From assembly GCA_007120055.1 (NCBI GenBank), contig SKOL01000779.1, forward strand, positions 1-8,226: a DNA stretch of 8,226 bases, in the 5' to 3' direction. Shown piece after piece: positions 1 through 5,607 of the stretch (positions within the stretch are counted from its first letter, which is position 1; the number at the start of each line of letters is the position of its first letter). The notes beneath the pieces were generated by a model that was not told where the DNA came from, ran no database searches, and worked only from the letters and a program-made list of their open reading frames with translations. The position numbers were made by a program, and so were the translations under genes. Origin of the DNA: Anaerobacillus sp. (GTDB lineage Bacteria > Bacillota > Bacilli > Bacillales_H > Anaerobacillaceae).

Positions 1-327
1 AAGAGAATCGTTAAAGAAACCGAAGACTTTGGTACTTGTGTATTACATTGTAAAGACTGTGATTATGAATTTGAGATGGATTGGGAAACAATTTTTGCAA
101 TACAAGAGTGTACTCATGGATCAATTGGAGTATTGATGCTGAAAAACTATAGAAGGCTCTTGTATATCTTTTATCATCTCATTGAGCATATGGAATTTGA
201 TTCTCAGTCATTAAAGTATGTAAAATGCTTGAGGCGAGATGTACCTCATTTTGGAACGAATGCATCATTTCCATTAGAGTCGGGTTTAAATAATCTTGTT
301 GGTTACTCACCGCACTATGTTTCTTAA
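1..327 (+). CDS. C-terminal part of a plus-strand zinc-ribbon-like protein, read through into antisense pseudogene sequence
   Basis: The frame is open from the first base, so the gene starts outside the window. I do not recognise the family. Roughly the first 40 codons look like real protein: acidic and aromatic, with a CxxC pair (HCKDCDYEF) and a later CTHG, a pattern that could bind zinc. From base 122 on, the frame reads the antisense strand of a degraded copy of the gene at 5937-6533, so about the last 68 residues before the TAA at 325-327 are probably not ancestral sequence. This is the only plus-strand gene and it converges on the minus-strand array. The duplicated segment seems to have landed in, or replaced, the 3' end of this gene. 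The ATG at 76 is internal and not a likely start. The coding part is likely; its function is unknown. Confidence 0.5.
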   Translation, partial: KRIVKETEDFGTCVLHCKDCDYEFEMDWETIFAIQECTHGSIGVLMLKNYRRLLYIFYHLIEHMEFDSQSLKYVKCLRRDVPHFGTNASFPLESGLNNLVGYSPHYVS

Positions 328-458
328 AACCGTAAAAAACGCTAATTAACAAGAGGAAAACTAATAGATAATATCTCTTTTTTGAAATTTAAATCACACG
401 CAATCCCCTCAAATCTGTAAAAAGTTAACAAATTGTTGACCTCAACACGTTAAAGCTC
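122..458 (-). pseudogene. Internally deleted, inactivated copy of the anchored helical protein gene at 5937-6533
   Basis: Bases 122-180 match 5941-5999 and bases 181-458 match 6317-6593, with about nine bases in ten identical by eye. The 317 bp between them (6000-6316) are absent, with the junction at 180/181. The copy keeps the upstream region, a 17-bp near-palindrome (424-440) and the GAGGGG ribosome binding site. An extra base beside that site and several substitutions turn the start region into GTG ATT TAA, so translation would stop after two codons. Homology ends just before the parent's stop codon, and a plus-strand gene follows. No boundary element lies between this copy and the next gene (459-486), unlike the rest of the array. 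The parent encodes a protein with one N-terminal membrane anchor and a helical extracytoplasmic domain. Confidence 0.88.
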
Positions 459-486
459 ACCATTATGAAAAAGTAAGATTAATAAA

Positions 487-1032
487 TTAGTCCTTTTCAT
501 GTTCAATGGTTTCAAGTTTATAATGGTTATCAAATAGTCTTTTATAGTATCTAATTGTATACTTTTCATTTTCTTCGACAAGATTCCAAGTTGTCGCTGG
601 TACTTCAACTTGAATTTTTTAATTAGGATCATTTTCACTTCTTAAATTAATGTAATGCTTGTCGTCAACTAAAATCTTTTCCTCTGCCTTCATACTCACT
701 GCTATTCCAGCACTTCCAGTATGATCATATATATAGCTAGCCCCATACATAATTGGCATTAATATAATCAAAAAGACAGCACATATTATTAACGTTTTTG
801 ACACCGCTTTAGGTAATTTTTCTCTACCCTTTCCTGTGTACCATCCACTAAATTGTAGTTTATTTCTATATAAAACAAAAATTAAGATAAAAACACCGAG
901 CATAGCTGTCCATCCATATTTTTCTGTATCAATTCCCATATTCGAATAAATAGCATGAGGCATTCCACCTATTAGTGTTGCAAGAATAGCAAAAATGAAA
1001 ATAATCCTTAGTAACTCTAACAATACCCGCAC
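487..1032 (-). pseudogene. Three-helix membrane protein with C-terminal extracytoplasmic domain, interrupted by an in-frame TAA
   Basis: Translation starts at GTG 1032, a few bases after a run of G ending in GGGAG, and gives 137 residues to a TAA at 619-621. The same frame stays open for 43 more codons to a TAA at 487-489. That extension looks like genuine protein, including VEVPATTWNLVEENEKY and a Tyr/Lys-rich end, as expected for the rest of an extracytoplasmic beta domain. The most economical reading is one protein of about 180 residues broken by a single substitution, for instance a GAA or AAA codon changed to TAA. Hydrophobic segments lie near residues 10-24, 41-55 and 80-97, with a conserved-looking FSGWYTGKGREKLPK loop between the second and third. 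The truncated form would keep all three helices and lose most of the last domain. I do not recognise the family. The next unit downstream is the inactivated duplicate. Confidence 0.75.
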
Positions 1033-1052
1033 ATTACTCCCCCCCCATTATG

Positions 1053-1083
1053 TCTTCTTCACCAACGCCATCTGTTAGTTGAG
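1053..1083 (-). repeat. Boundary element 1
   Basis: In gene sense it reads CAACTAACAGATGGCGTTGG. The CTAACAG core contains the TAA stop codon (1075-1077) of the lipoprotein remnant upstream. CAAC and GTTG form short inverted arms. It lies between that remnant and the next gene's G-rich ribosome binding site. Confidence 0.5.
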
Positions 1084-1568
1084 TTCTCTATAAGACAACA
1101 CATTTAATCCACCTAACTCAAAAATTAGTTTTTCGTTGGCTATTAATAAACCTTTAGGAATCTGAACCCCTATCCATTGTTCATATCCATATTTCTCACC
1201 GTCTCCACTTCCCCTCGGTATTCAACAAACAAAAATCCTCCATCTTTTTCAGGAACTGAATACACCTTTGTCCCTTTTGGTAATTTGGTTGCACTAAGGT
1301 CATTAAACAGCAAGGTACTGGTAGTCTGTTTTTCTATTTCACCTACAAAGTAATCTTTAGAAAATGAAATTTTCTCTCTGTCATTTTTGAACCATTCTAA
1401 ATTTGTCACATTACTAAAAATTCTGCCGTCATACTGAATAATGTCCGCATCTTTGTTTTGTTTCAATACGTCTCTGGCAGTCACTATTCCACCATCAGCT
1501 ACACCACAACTTGCAAGAAAGAATATTATTAAAGGTGCAAACAAAGCTACAATTAACGATTTATATAT
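1075..1568 (-). pseudogene. Lipoprotein gene with lost ATG start and a frameshift near its 3' end
   Basis: The sequence has a hydrophobic signal segment and a lipobox LASC with the lipidated Cys about 21 residues in, followed by a soluble extracytoplasmic domain. A GGGAGG ribosome binding site at 1578-1583 is followed, 8-9 bases on, by AUA (1566-1568), not a normal start. In-frame TTG and ATG codons further upstream lie before the ribosome binding site, in what looks like intergenic repeat, so they are poor starts. Near 1200-1208 the frame breaks. The initial frame ends at 1170, whereas another frame continues convincingly (EKYGYEQWIGVQIPKGLL) to a TAA at 1075-1077 inside a boundary element. 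The ancestral protein was about 164 residues. Two separate lesions argue for a dead gene rather than one sequencing error, though AUA initiation cannot be excluded. Family not recognised. Confidence 0.72.
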
Positions 1569-1632
1569 ATAATGTTCCCTCCCGTATTTCAACGTGATTA
1601 CTTGTGCAAGTAACTGACTCTTAAACGTAATA

Positions 1633-1730
1633 GAAGCTGCCGAATTCGATAGCTTCCTGTTCAACTTCGTTAAAACACAACAGCTGCAACAGGTTACTAA
1701 ACTATTGCTACCCGTTTGATTAAGTAGTTT
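1633..1730 (-). repeat. Boundary element 2, apparently two units
   Basis: In gene sense the first part reads TTAATCAAACGGGTAGCAAT then AGTTTAGTAA, a good match to the array consensus, with its core at 1710-1718. It starts 38 bases after the stop of the 1768-2427 gene. A second stretch has TTTTAACGAAG and an inverted repeat GAAGCT (1633-1638) with AGCTTC (1651-1656), which looks like another, more diverged unit. Confidence 0.55.
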
Positions 1731-1767
1731 TCTTCACAAGCAGTTTTTCCTGAACTAGGTTACTATT

Positions 1768-2427
1768 TTATAACTCTCTTTTACTTTTCCCAGACTTTAA
1801 AATAATGTCAACACCGTTAGCTGTGCCACCCCAAATATGGTTTTCCAATGTTGAGATATCAATTTCTGTTTCTAGATAAACAGTTTTTCTTTGCTTCCCA
1901 GAAAGAGTAATTTCATGTAGCCCGTGATGATTCATTAGAGTGAGCATTTTCGGGTCATCCTCAAAACGAAATCGATCATAGAACTCAACTGTAAATTCAA
2001 CTGGATTTCTACTATGATTTACAAACGGAAGCTTACAAGAACCTACTAATGTATCATCATCAATCATCGTAAATATACAATTACTTGCCTGGCGATCATA
2101 AGAAACTGCATGAATGCCGGTCGCGACTGTTTGTTGAAAGATACTAACTAAAAAGACTGGTCCACCCATCATAACCACAAATGCGATGAGAACAAAACGC
2201 CCTCTATACTTTTTCAAAGAGTTAGACAGTAGGAACAAACTAATAATGACAAGAAGGAGCGAAAAAATCCCCACATAATGAAATCCTCCAAAAAAACGAT
2301 ATGGGACATTTAAGCTCACCAAAACAGTCTCGGCTAACGGTCGTGTATGTGGGTATGGTAAGTTGAGGAAAATCACAACTAAGATGATACCTATCGACCA
2401 ATAAAAGTATTTCTTGTTTTCAATCAT
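1768..2427 (-). CDS. Membrane protein with three N-terminal helices and a C-terminal extracytoplasmic domain, unknown function
   Basis: An intact 219-residue ORF starting at ATG 2427, with GGGAG about 8 bases upstream. Hydrophobic segments lie near residues 8-24, 51-69 and 78-97. From about residue 100 the protein is soluble and beta-rich in character, with Cys at 117 and 131 that could pair as a disulfide outside the cell, and an aromatic/acidic stretch EFTVEFYDRFRFEDD. No catalytic motif is visible and I do not recognise the family. It is preceded by a 196-base gap and followed by boundary element 2. It is one of the few larger genes in this part of the array without a visible lesion, so it is probably still made. 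Confidence 0.85.
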   Translation of the reverse strand: MIENKKYFYWSIGIILVVIFLNLPYPHTRPLAETVLVSLNVPYRFFGGFHYVGIFSLLLVIISLFLLSNSLKKYRGRFVLIAFVVMMGGPVFLVSIFQQTVATGIHAVSYDRQASNCIFTMIDDDTLVGSCKLPFVNHSRNPVEFTVEFYDRFRFEDDPKMLTLMNHHGLHEITLSGKQRKTVYLETEIDISTLENHIWGGTANGVDIILKSGKSKREL

Positions 2428-2490
2428 TTCAACAACTCCCTAGTAGAAATAGTTTGTTTCCGCTGCTTTTATCTCTCCTTTCAAACTTTG

Positions 2491-2623
2491 CGAAGAGCCC
2501 TTTGTTTCAATAGTAAGCTATGTGTAACATTGCAACTCATCATTTTATTAACGCTCTTCGTTACTTCAAGAAGTTATTTATTTTTTATCAAACTTCGCTT
2601 CTTGGAAAAAAATGCCCTGTTAG
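2491..2623 (-). repeat. Boundary element 3 with two inverted-repeat pairs
   Basis: The CTAACAGGG core (2615-2623) directly abuts the TGA of the propeller lipoprotein gene (2624-2626). Beyond it lie two inverted repeats: CAAGAAG (2567-2573) with CTTCTTG (2598-2604), and CGAAGAGC (2491-2498) with GCTCTTCG (2553-2560). The rest of the 2428-2623 gap shows no credible gene; a 20-codon ATG frame inside it lacks a ribosome binding site. Confidence 0.5.
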
Positions 2624-3634
2624 TCAGTAGTTTATTAGAGACAAGTCTTCTTTATCAGGATTAAATCGATATAAATAAGTATGATCGTCTGTATTCCAAT
2701 CCAATAAATAAAGTGTATCGTCGATAATATTAATCCAATTCCAATTTTTTTCTCCACGATAAATCTCGGTCGGGTTGCTACCATCAATATTCATTCTAAA
2801 TAATGCTGGGTTTTCATTTGAAGAAAAATATAAGTATTCAGATGATTTATCTATCAAATGCAAACGCCCTTCAGCTAGCCCTTCCACGCTACCATCTACT
2901 AATGAAAGTCTGAATATATTCGTAGAAGAATCTTCGGCATAAAGGCTATAAAACAACGTATCATCACGGTTTTCAAAATAAATCCATTCTCTATCAACTA
3001 AAAAATTAGTTGTTGATATTGCAATATCGTGCTTCGTCCTTAACTGAACTTTATCGTCCCCAGACGGTCGCATTTTGTACACGTGACCGCCGGATGAAAC
3101 AGCATAATATATCCAACCATCATACCATTGAAGTCCATTGATCATTTCTTCAACTAGCTGCACTTGATCTGAACCATCAACCTTAGATCGATACAGACCG
3201 TCTATTCCTACCTTATAGAAAATGCTATAAAATATATAATCATTAACAATAATTGGCATGTTTGTGTGATGACTATGAACTTTTTCGATGTCTTTAGGGT
3301 TATCTTTGTGGACGCGATAAAACCCACTGCTTCCTACAAAATCGGAACTATGAGAAGCGAAATAAATATAGTCACCATAGAGATTTAACCCACGTGCATA
3401 AGTATTTTCATAGGTTTCTTTGATGATACCGTTTGTACGGGTAATGTCGTGATTGTTTTCTCCATCAATATAATAAAACCAGTCACTTTCTTTTGCAACG
3501 AACCCAAATTGATTTGAGTTCATTGGCTCGTTACCAGTTATATATGGAGGCTCGATCTCCAACTTTGAAAGATTACAACTAACCAACAACAGAAGTAAAA
3601 ATACTACAATAATCGTGATAATACTTTTTTTCAT
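2624..3634 (-). CDS. Extracytoplasmic lipoprotein with DUF5050-type propeller repeats
   Basis: An intact 336-residue ORF. ATG 3634 is preceded by AAGGGGGAAACT. The signal peptide is Lys-rich then strongly hydrophobic and ends in a lipobox LVSC, so Cys20 should be lipidated and the protein held on the outer face of the membrane. The rest consists of repeats of about 45 residues. Each has a 'W/Y-I-Y-Y/F' strand (DYIYFASH, DGWIYYAV, EWIYFEN, YLYFSSN) followed by a turn of the type LYR/KMxxDGSxxxxL (GLYRSKVDGSDQVQL, ALFRMNIDGSNPTEI). This is the pattern of the DUF5050 / low-density-lipoprotein-receptor-like beta-propeller domain, a binding rather than catalytic scaffold in general. The ligand cannot be read from sequence. 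It is the largest gene in the window and the clearest domain call. Element 4 lies upstream and element 3 begins at its stop codon. Confidence 0.88.
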   Translation of the reverse strand: MKKSIITIIVVFLLLLLVSCNLSKLEIEPPYITGNEPMNSNQFGFVAKESDWFYYIDGENNHDITRTNGIIKETYENTYARGLNLYGDYIYFASHSSDFVGSSGFYRVHKDNPKDIEKVHSHHTNMPIIVNDYIFYSIFYKVGIDGLYRSKVDGSDQVQLVEEMINGLQWYDGWIYYAVSSGGHVYKMRPSGDDKVQLRTKHDIAISTTNFLVDREWIYFENRDDTLFYSLYAEDSSTNIFRLSLVDGSVEGLAEGRLHLIDKSSEYLYFSSNENPALFRMNIDGSNPTEIYRGEKNWNWINIIDDTLYLLDWNTDDHTYLYRFNPDKEDLSLINY

Positions 3635-3660
3635 AGTTTCCCCCTTATCGATTGATTATC

Positions 3661-3728
3661 GAACTATCCTGCTTTATTAGCAGAACAGCGGCAGCCTTTA
3701 TTAAGCTATCGCTCTTGTTAGTTAAAAG
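3661..3728 (-). repeat. Boundary element 4, near twin of element 6
   Basis: In gene sense it starts TTTTAACTAACAAGAGCGAT and later contains CTGTTCTGCTAAT and AAGCAGGATAG. It matches element 6 (5311-5380) at most positions over about 58 bases, the closest pair in the array. The core CTAACAAG is at 3714-3721. It lies before the G-rich ribosome binding site of the propeller lipoprotein. Confidence 0.7.
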
Positions 3729-3820
3729 CCATTATTCAGATAATGAGAACTTTTATAATATATCATTTTAAAAAACTGCTTTGTCAGTATATTACTCCCT
3801 CTACAAATAAACGAAAAGTT

Positions 3821-4256
3821 TTAACTATCGACTTCCGTAGTCCCTGATGAAAAAGTATTAAAGTTATATTCTGAATGGTAAAGAAGTTCCCCTTTTTCAT
3901 CATAGCCATTAATAAGAAAAGGTTCTTCGTAAGTAACCAATATGATGTACCAGATAGTAATCGCATTGTCATTTTGTAGCACTATCAGATTCATTTCGAA
4001 CAAATACGGTTTCTACATAGATTTGATTATTCCCTTCATCATAAAGCACTTTCCCCACATTGCTTCTTAAATAACTTAAATCAATTGTAACTGTATATTC
4101 TCCTTCAATAGGATAAGTTTGAAGATGATAACCATCTACATCGTTTGCAATAACGCTTATTCCATTTATCCAAAGATTTAGCCACCCACTTCCCCAAAGT
4201 GTTAACAAAATGACAAATGCACCAACAAGTGCCACCTTTATATGTGTTCTCCTCAT
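3821..4256 (-). pseudogene. Small anchored extracytoplasmic protein, frameshifted at an A-run
   Basis: Translation begins at ATG 4256, five bases after GGGGG, with an Arg/Lys N-terminus and one membrane segment at about residues 8-24. It continues as a soluble domain with DLSYLRSNVGKVLYDEGNN and YVETVFVRNESDSATK, where the frame ends at 3969. A second frame overlapping this end is open to a TAA at 3821-3823 and reads DNAITIWYIILVTYEEPF and YDEKGELLYHSEYNF. That is a plausible continuation of the same domain. The switch falls at the short run ACAAAATGAC (about 3968-3977). Removing one A joins the halves into a protein of about 144 residues. This could be real inactivation or a homopolymer error in the assembly. 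A programmed shift seems less likely because the A-run is short and I see no stimulatory structure. Family not recognised. Confidence 0.72.
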
Positions 4257-4289
4257 ATAATCCCCCTAACATTTAAAAAACAAATTGCT

Positions 4290-4356
4290 TTTCACTATTG
4301 CTCCTCATTACTTCAATAGTACTTCCGCTGCCCCAGTAGAATTTTCGTTAACTAAA
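4290..4356 (-). repeat. Boundary element 5
   Basis: The core is GTTAACGAAAAT (4341-4352), 24 bases past the stop of the 4376-4942 gene. It is followed by GGGGCAGCGGAAG and a perfect 7-bp inverted repeat, ACTATTG (4294-4300) with CAATAGT (4314-4320), separated by 13 bases. Confidence 0.5.
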
Positions 4357-4375
4357 AAAAGCATATTTTGAAGTC

Positions 4376-4942
4376 CTAATCAATTGGTGGAATTTGCAAC
4401 AATATTTGCTCATTACGATCCACGATATTCTCTATGAAATGAGCTAACTCTATATGTTCGTCTTTTAGCGTTGTATTTGTTGTGCGAAACAACTCATATT
4501 TTTCATTAAATTTATTAGAAACTGTTTGTAAATTTTTATTAAATTCACTTAAATATTCCTGTTGCTCTTGTGATAAGGTCTGACCCTCATTACGATAAAA
4601 ATATTTTGTTACCGTAATATTCACTTGTTGTCCAAGTAGAAAAAGACTACTAGACAATTCACTCATTTCATAACTTGGTAACCCGCCATTTAACCTCAAA
4701 TATTCAGAATTAGATACCATCCATAGGTAGTTTTCTTCATTTTCAAAGTCTTCAATTACCTTTTCCATATTATTAGTTAATTGTTGAAATTGATTGACAT
4801 ATTTATTGAAATGATCATCATTAATAAAATCAATATATTTATTTGATGTATATAATGCATTAAATAAATATAGGTTACCAAATAAACTTAAAACTAACAT
4901 TATTCCTATAACTTTTTTATTACTTATCAAACTTTTAAAAAT
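4376..4942 (-). CDS. N-terminally anchored, helical extracytoplasmic protein, possible AUU start
   Basis: There is one hydrophobic segment near residues 12-30. About 155 mostly helical, Asn/Gln/Glu-rich residues follow, for example FNKYVNQFQQLTNNMEKVIE and QEQQEYLSEFNKNLQTVSNK, which may form coiled coils. No enzymatic motif is seen. The architecture matches the protein at 5937-6533 (short cytosolic end, one anchor, helical outer part of similar length), so the two may be remote paralogues; this is inference. The start is odd. GGGGGAGG is followed, five bases on, by an in-frame AUU (4940-4942) giving 188 residues. The nearest normal start, TTG 4930, is 17 bases from that site and gives 184 residues. 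Either the original ATG mutated to ATT or AUU or TTG is used weakly. The frame is otherwise intact. Confidence 0.75.
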   Translation of the reverse strand: MFKSLISNKKVIGIMLVLSLFGNLYLFNALYTSNKYIDFINDDHFNKYVNQFQQLTNNMEKVIEDFENEENYLWMVSNSEYLRLNGGLPSYEMSELSSSLFLLGQQVNITVTKYFYRNEGQTLSQEQQEYLSEFNKNLQTVSNKFNEKYELFRTTNTTLKDEHIELAHFIENIVDRNEQILLQIPPID

Positions 4943-5190
4943 AATTTCCTCCCCCTTACTTAAAAAAGGCTAAATGTAATTTTACCACAAAATTCCACAC
5001 CCCCTTCTTACCAGTACGTATTTAAATTACATTTCTACGTAATGATTCAATCGTGAAAAGAGCCGCACACTATCATTTCAATATTAACATTATTTACCTT
5101 TTTGTTGTTAGAAAACTTTAAAAAGCTTTACTTCATTTTTGAAGTAAAGCTCTCTATTGTTACATACGTCTCTTCACAAATGTTATTTTG
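4943..5190. other. 248-base gap between the 34-residue microprotein and the 4376-4942 gene
   Basis: This is the longest gene-free stretch in the window. It holds the terminator of the upstream microprotein unit at 5112-5151. Beyond that is a perfect 11-bp inverted repeat, AAATGTAATTT (4972-4982) and AAATTACATTT (5024-5034), and two copies of the palindrome TACGTA. A TGGTAAAAT box (extended -10 type, in gene sense) lies upstream of the ribosome binding site, but I find no good -35 for it, so a promoter here is only suspected. No boundary-element core is obvious in this gap. Confidence 0.4.
5112..5151 (-). terminator. Strong intrinsic terminator
   Basis: The perfect 11-bp stem AGCTTTACTTC / GAAGTAAAGCT (5124-5134 with 5141-5151) has a 6-base loop and is followed on the minus strand by TTTTAAAGTTTTC. 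It would end transcription of the 5191-5295 microprotein unit. It is the only textbook terminator I can find in the window. Confidence 0.85.
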
Positions 5191-5295
5191 TTATTTTTTT
5201 GATAATAAACGAATTAATAGCCAAATACCTCCAACAAATAAAACAGTAATAATCAAAATCATCATTAAGCCTGGAATACCCACATTAGTTAACAA
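5191..5295 (-). CDS. 34-residue single-helix membrane microprotein
   Basis: TTG 5295 lies seven bases after GGGGGG and opens a 34-codon frame ending in Ser-Lys-Lys and TAA. The product is a short polar N-terminus (MLTNVGIPGL), one hydrophobic helix at about residues 8-28 and a basic tail (RLLSKK), so it probably spans the membrane once with the tail in the cytosol. The G-rich ribosome binding site, the preceding boundary element and the strong terminator after the stop all support a real gene. The IPGL start recalls the beginning of TatA proteins, but the FGP hinge and amphipathic helix of TatA are missing, so I do not call it that. It is intact unless it is the stump of something longer. Function unknown. 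Confidence 0.65.
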   Translation of the reverse strand: MLTNVGIPGLMMILIITVLFVGGIWLLIRLLSKK

Positions 5296-5310
5296 AACAA
5301 ATCCCCCCTA

Positions 5311-5380
5311 TTAACTTTGCTAATTGCTTCATTAGCAGAACAGCAATAGCCTATATTAAACTATCGCTTCGTTAGTGAAA
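5311..5380 (-). repeat. Boundary element 6, near twin of element 4
   Basis: In gene sense it reads TTTTCACTAACGAAGCGATA then GTTTAATATAGGCTATTGC and CTGTTCTGCTAAT. Core CTAACGAAGC is at 5366-5375. Inside it is a 7-bp inverted repeat, TGCTAAT (5318-5324) with ATTAGCA (5331-5337). It sits between the two microprotein genes and ends just before the GGGGGG site. Confidence 0.7.
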
Positions 5381-5405
5381 AGTAATATTGAATTTGAAAG
5401 TTGGT

Positions 5406-5501
5406 TTATTTATTACTCTTACTTCTAAATGTCAAATACAATATAAAAAAAATTAAAATGACTAATCCAATCAGAATTGGATTTGATATAATAAATTGCA
5501 T
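5406..5501 (-). CDS. 31-residue single-helix membrane microprotein
   Basis: ATG 5501 lies seven bases after GGAAGGA and opens 31 codons to a TAA at 5406-5408. The product has a short polar start (MQFIISNP), a continuous hydrophobic helix at about residues 8-25, and a basic tail (FRSKSNK), predicting one membrane span with the tail in the cytosol. It is flanked by element 7 upstream and element 6 downstream, exactly as the longer genes are, which is the main reason to believe it. No family is recognised; proteins this small are often missed by gene callers. It could be a stable microprotein or the remains of a longer gene. Confidence 0.6.
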   Translation of the reverse strand: MQFIISNPILIGLVILIFFILYLTFRSKSNK

Positions 5502-5562
5502 GAAAACATCCTTCCATAAAATTTGCCCTAGATAAAAAATCGACTTCAATGCAACAAGAAAA

Positions 5563-5603
5563 ACTTAGTTGCTACTGTTTCACTTAAACGTTCGTTTCTT
5601 GAA
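5563..5603 (-). repeat. Boundary element 7
   Basis: This diverged copy follows within a few bases of the stop of the 5608-5831 gene. In gene sense it reads AAACGAACGTTTAAGTG and then AACAGTAGCAACTAAG. It keeps the AACG core and a GTAGC segment like element 2, and has a short TTCTT/AAGAA inverted repeat at its start. The match is weaker than in elements 2, 4, 6, 9, 11 and 12. Confidence 0.4.
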
Positions 5604-5607
5604 GAAG

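Noticed and set aside
450..638. 62-codon minus-strand frame overlapping the end of the interrupted membrane protein
   Set aside because: Lys/Ile/Leu-rich with no ribosome binding site; the frame continuing the 619-1032 protein explains this stretch much better.
2490..2560. Small 20-codon ATG frame in the gap before the 1768-2427 gene
   Set aside because: No ribosome binding site, composition unlike protein, and it overlaps an inverted repeat.
3784..3972. 62-codon minus-strand frame
   Set aside because: Lies in the third frame under the second half of the frameshifted anchored protein, with an unconvincing composition.
3965..4003. Programmed ribosomal frameshift
   Set aside because: No standard slippery heptamer, stem or upstream Shine-Dalgarno-like stimulator is visible; several neighbours are broken in unrelated ways.
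5191..5295. Microprotein as TatA
   Set aside because: Only the N-terminal IPGL helix start is similar; the FGP hinge and amphipathic helix are absent and no tatC is nearby.
5102..5314. 70-codon plus-strand frame
   Set aside because: It runs through the terminator stem and antisense to the 34-residue microprotein, and has no ribosome binding site.
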